Below are positions 33,509 to 34,209 of a stretch of 34,209 nucleotides of DNA, in pieces; the first letter of the stretch is position 1, and each line of letters begins with the position of its first letter. The stretch spans positions 1 to 34,209 of the forward strand of contig NZ_JAUXNA010000279.1 of NCBI RefSeq assembly GCF_030682935.1. Reading direction: 5' to 3'. The notes beneath the pieces are model-generated. The model made no database searches. It was not told the origin of the DNA and saw nothing but the letters and a program-made list of their open reading frames with translations. The translations under genes were made by a program, and so were the position numbers. Source of the DNA: Polaromonas sp. (GTDB lineage Bacteria > Pseudomonadota > Gammaproteobacteria > Burkholderiales > Burkholderiaceae_C).

Positions 33509-34209
33509 GTGGCGCCAAATTTGCAGTCGTTCAACATCGTCCAAGTACCAGAAAACGCCGCAGAGAAAACTGAGCAGCTCGGTACAAAATTCAAGTTTTG
33601 GTATCACGACCGAAGCTACGGCATTGCCTTGTTCAAAGAGGGGCGACCAGGAACAGGTGAAAACTGGGCAGAAAAAATTGCCTGTGAACTTGCCACCTTG
33701 CTGAGCCTCCCTCACGCGCACTACGAGTTGGCACAATTTGGCAAAAGAAATGGGGTCATGGGAGTTTCGCTAGTGTCCGGAGGCGCCAGACTGGTCCACG
33801 GGAATGAATTGCTGTCAGCGTATGTTGCCGACTATGGTCACACGGACGCTAAGTTGTATCGTAGAAGGGAGCATACGCTACGGCGGGTGGTGGGATACTT
33901 AAAGGCCAGTGCAGAAATACTGGGCGCTCCATATGGTTTTCAGCGAACTGATAGCATTCGCAATGCTTTAGATGTTTTCATTGGGTATCTGATGTTTGAC
34001 TGTTGGATCGCCAACCAAGATCGTCATGATCAAAACTGGGCGGTGCTTCGTACGAGTGATGGCAACAGCTATCTCGCTGCAACGTTTGATCATGGGTCTA
34101 GCATGGGGCGCAACGAATCGGATATTAAGCGCCAAAGGATGCTCGACACCAAGGATTTAGGACAGCACATTTCAGCGTACGCAACTAAAGCCCGTTCTGC
34201 CCTTTATCC
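33509..34209 (+). CDS. HipA-like kinase-domain protein, 3' end outside the window
   Basis: The open frame begins after a stop at 33476 and continues past the window end. The N-terminal part has EQLGTKFKFWYHD, ALFKEGRPGTGENWAEKIACELATLL (ATP-binding lysine region) and ARLVHGNELL. The catalytic loop reads WIANQDRHDQNWAVLR (the N-x-D-R-H-x-x-N type), followed by the metal-binding ATFDHGSSMGRNE. This is the HipA/phosphatidylinositol-kinase-like fold seen in stand-alone HipA-domain proteins of mobile regions. There is no ATG near the start, so GTG at 33509 or TTG at 33521 is likely. Codon use is distinctly more AT-rich than the rest of the window. The substrate is unknown, and no HipB-like antitoxin is visible upstream. 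Confidence 0.8.
   Translation, partial: MAPNLQSFNIVQVPENAAEKTEQLGTKFKFWYHDRSYGIALFKEGRPGTGENWAEKIACELATLLSLPHAHYELAQFGKRNGVMGVSLVSGGARLVHGNELLSAYVADYGHTDAKLYRRREHTLRRVVGYLKASAEILGAPYGFQRTDSIRNALDVFIGYLMFDCWIANQDRHDQNWAVLRTSDGNSYLAATFDHGSSMGRNESDIKRQRMLDTKDLGQHISAYATKARSALY

Noticed and set aside
33309-33704. 131-residue plus-strand frame overlapping the HipA-like gene
   Set aside because: The HipA motifs are in a different frame over most of this span, and this frame shows no domain.

Overview
The window looks like a chromosomal segment of a high-GC betaproteobacterium in the Burkholderiales, most likely a Comamonadaceae member near Polaromonas or Rhodoferax. This rests on gene content and style (TtcA next to FolB, glmU/Lrp/glmS, a GtsABC-like sugar importer), on a dispersed GC-rich intergenic repeat of a kind I associate with this family, and on uniformly GC-rich coding up to about 33.1 kb. 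I could not run a search, so the genus is an inference. No rRNA, tRNA or CRISPR array was seen.

Layout. 1-4.3 kb, minus strand: a truncated histidine phosphatase, a DUF4136-type lipoprotein, then a compact run (read 4311 to 1001) of a membrane protein, a pteridine-reductase-like SDR, two adjacent FolB-fold proteins and the tRNA thiolase TtcA. 4.4-6.1 kb, plus: a MidA-family methyltransferase, a small DUF2905 membrane protein and a cupin. 6.2-11.5 kb, plus: a ROK sugar kinase followed by a complete sugar ABC importer (binding protein, two permeases, UgpC/MsmK-type ATPase). 11.5-15.6 kb, minus: a soluble lytic transglycosylase with a TctDE-type two-component system directly behind it. 15.6-16.3 kb: 5-formyltetrahydrofolate cyclo-ligase.

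16.4-26.3 kb is the most coherent accessory unit. RidA diverges from an operon of a five-gene peptide ABC importer, a PLP-dependent D-amino-acid deaminase-like enzyme, an RpiR/SIS regulator and an N-acyl-D-amino-acid deacylase. A perfect inverted repeat (TATGAAA-N5-TTTCATA) sits in the divergent promoter region. Together they suggest uptake and breakdown of D-amino-acid-containing or N-acylated peptides, with RidA removing the reactive enamine that the deaminase would release.

26.3-28.9 kb holds a probable decayed gluconokinase fragment, a metallo-beta-lactamase-fold protein lacking half of its metal ligands, and a BLUF blue-light sensor divergent from a Crp/Fnr regulator with four FNR-like cysteines. 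29.1-33.1 kb holds glmU, an Lrp/AsnC regulator and glmS, two of which make UDP-GlcNAc precursors.

The most notable feature is just downstream of glmS, the classical Tn7 attachment site. About 21 bp after the glmS stop there is a TGT followed, at the same spacing as in the Tn7 right end, by AAAGTCGTAAAC; a second copy lies 68 bp further on. Beyond this the DNA becomes visibly more AT-rich and carries a HipA-like kinase gene that runs off the window. I read this as one end of a Tn7-like element in glmS with a HipA-like kinase as first cargo; the transposition genes are not in view.
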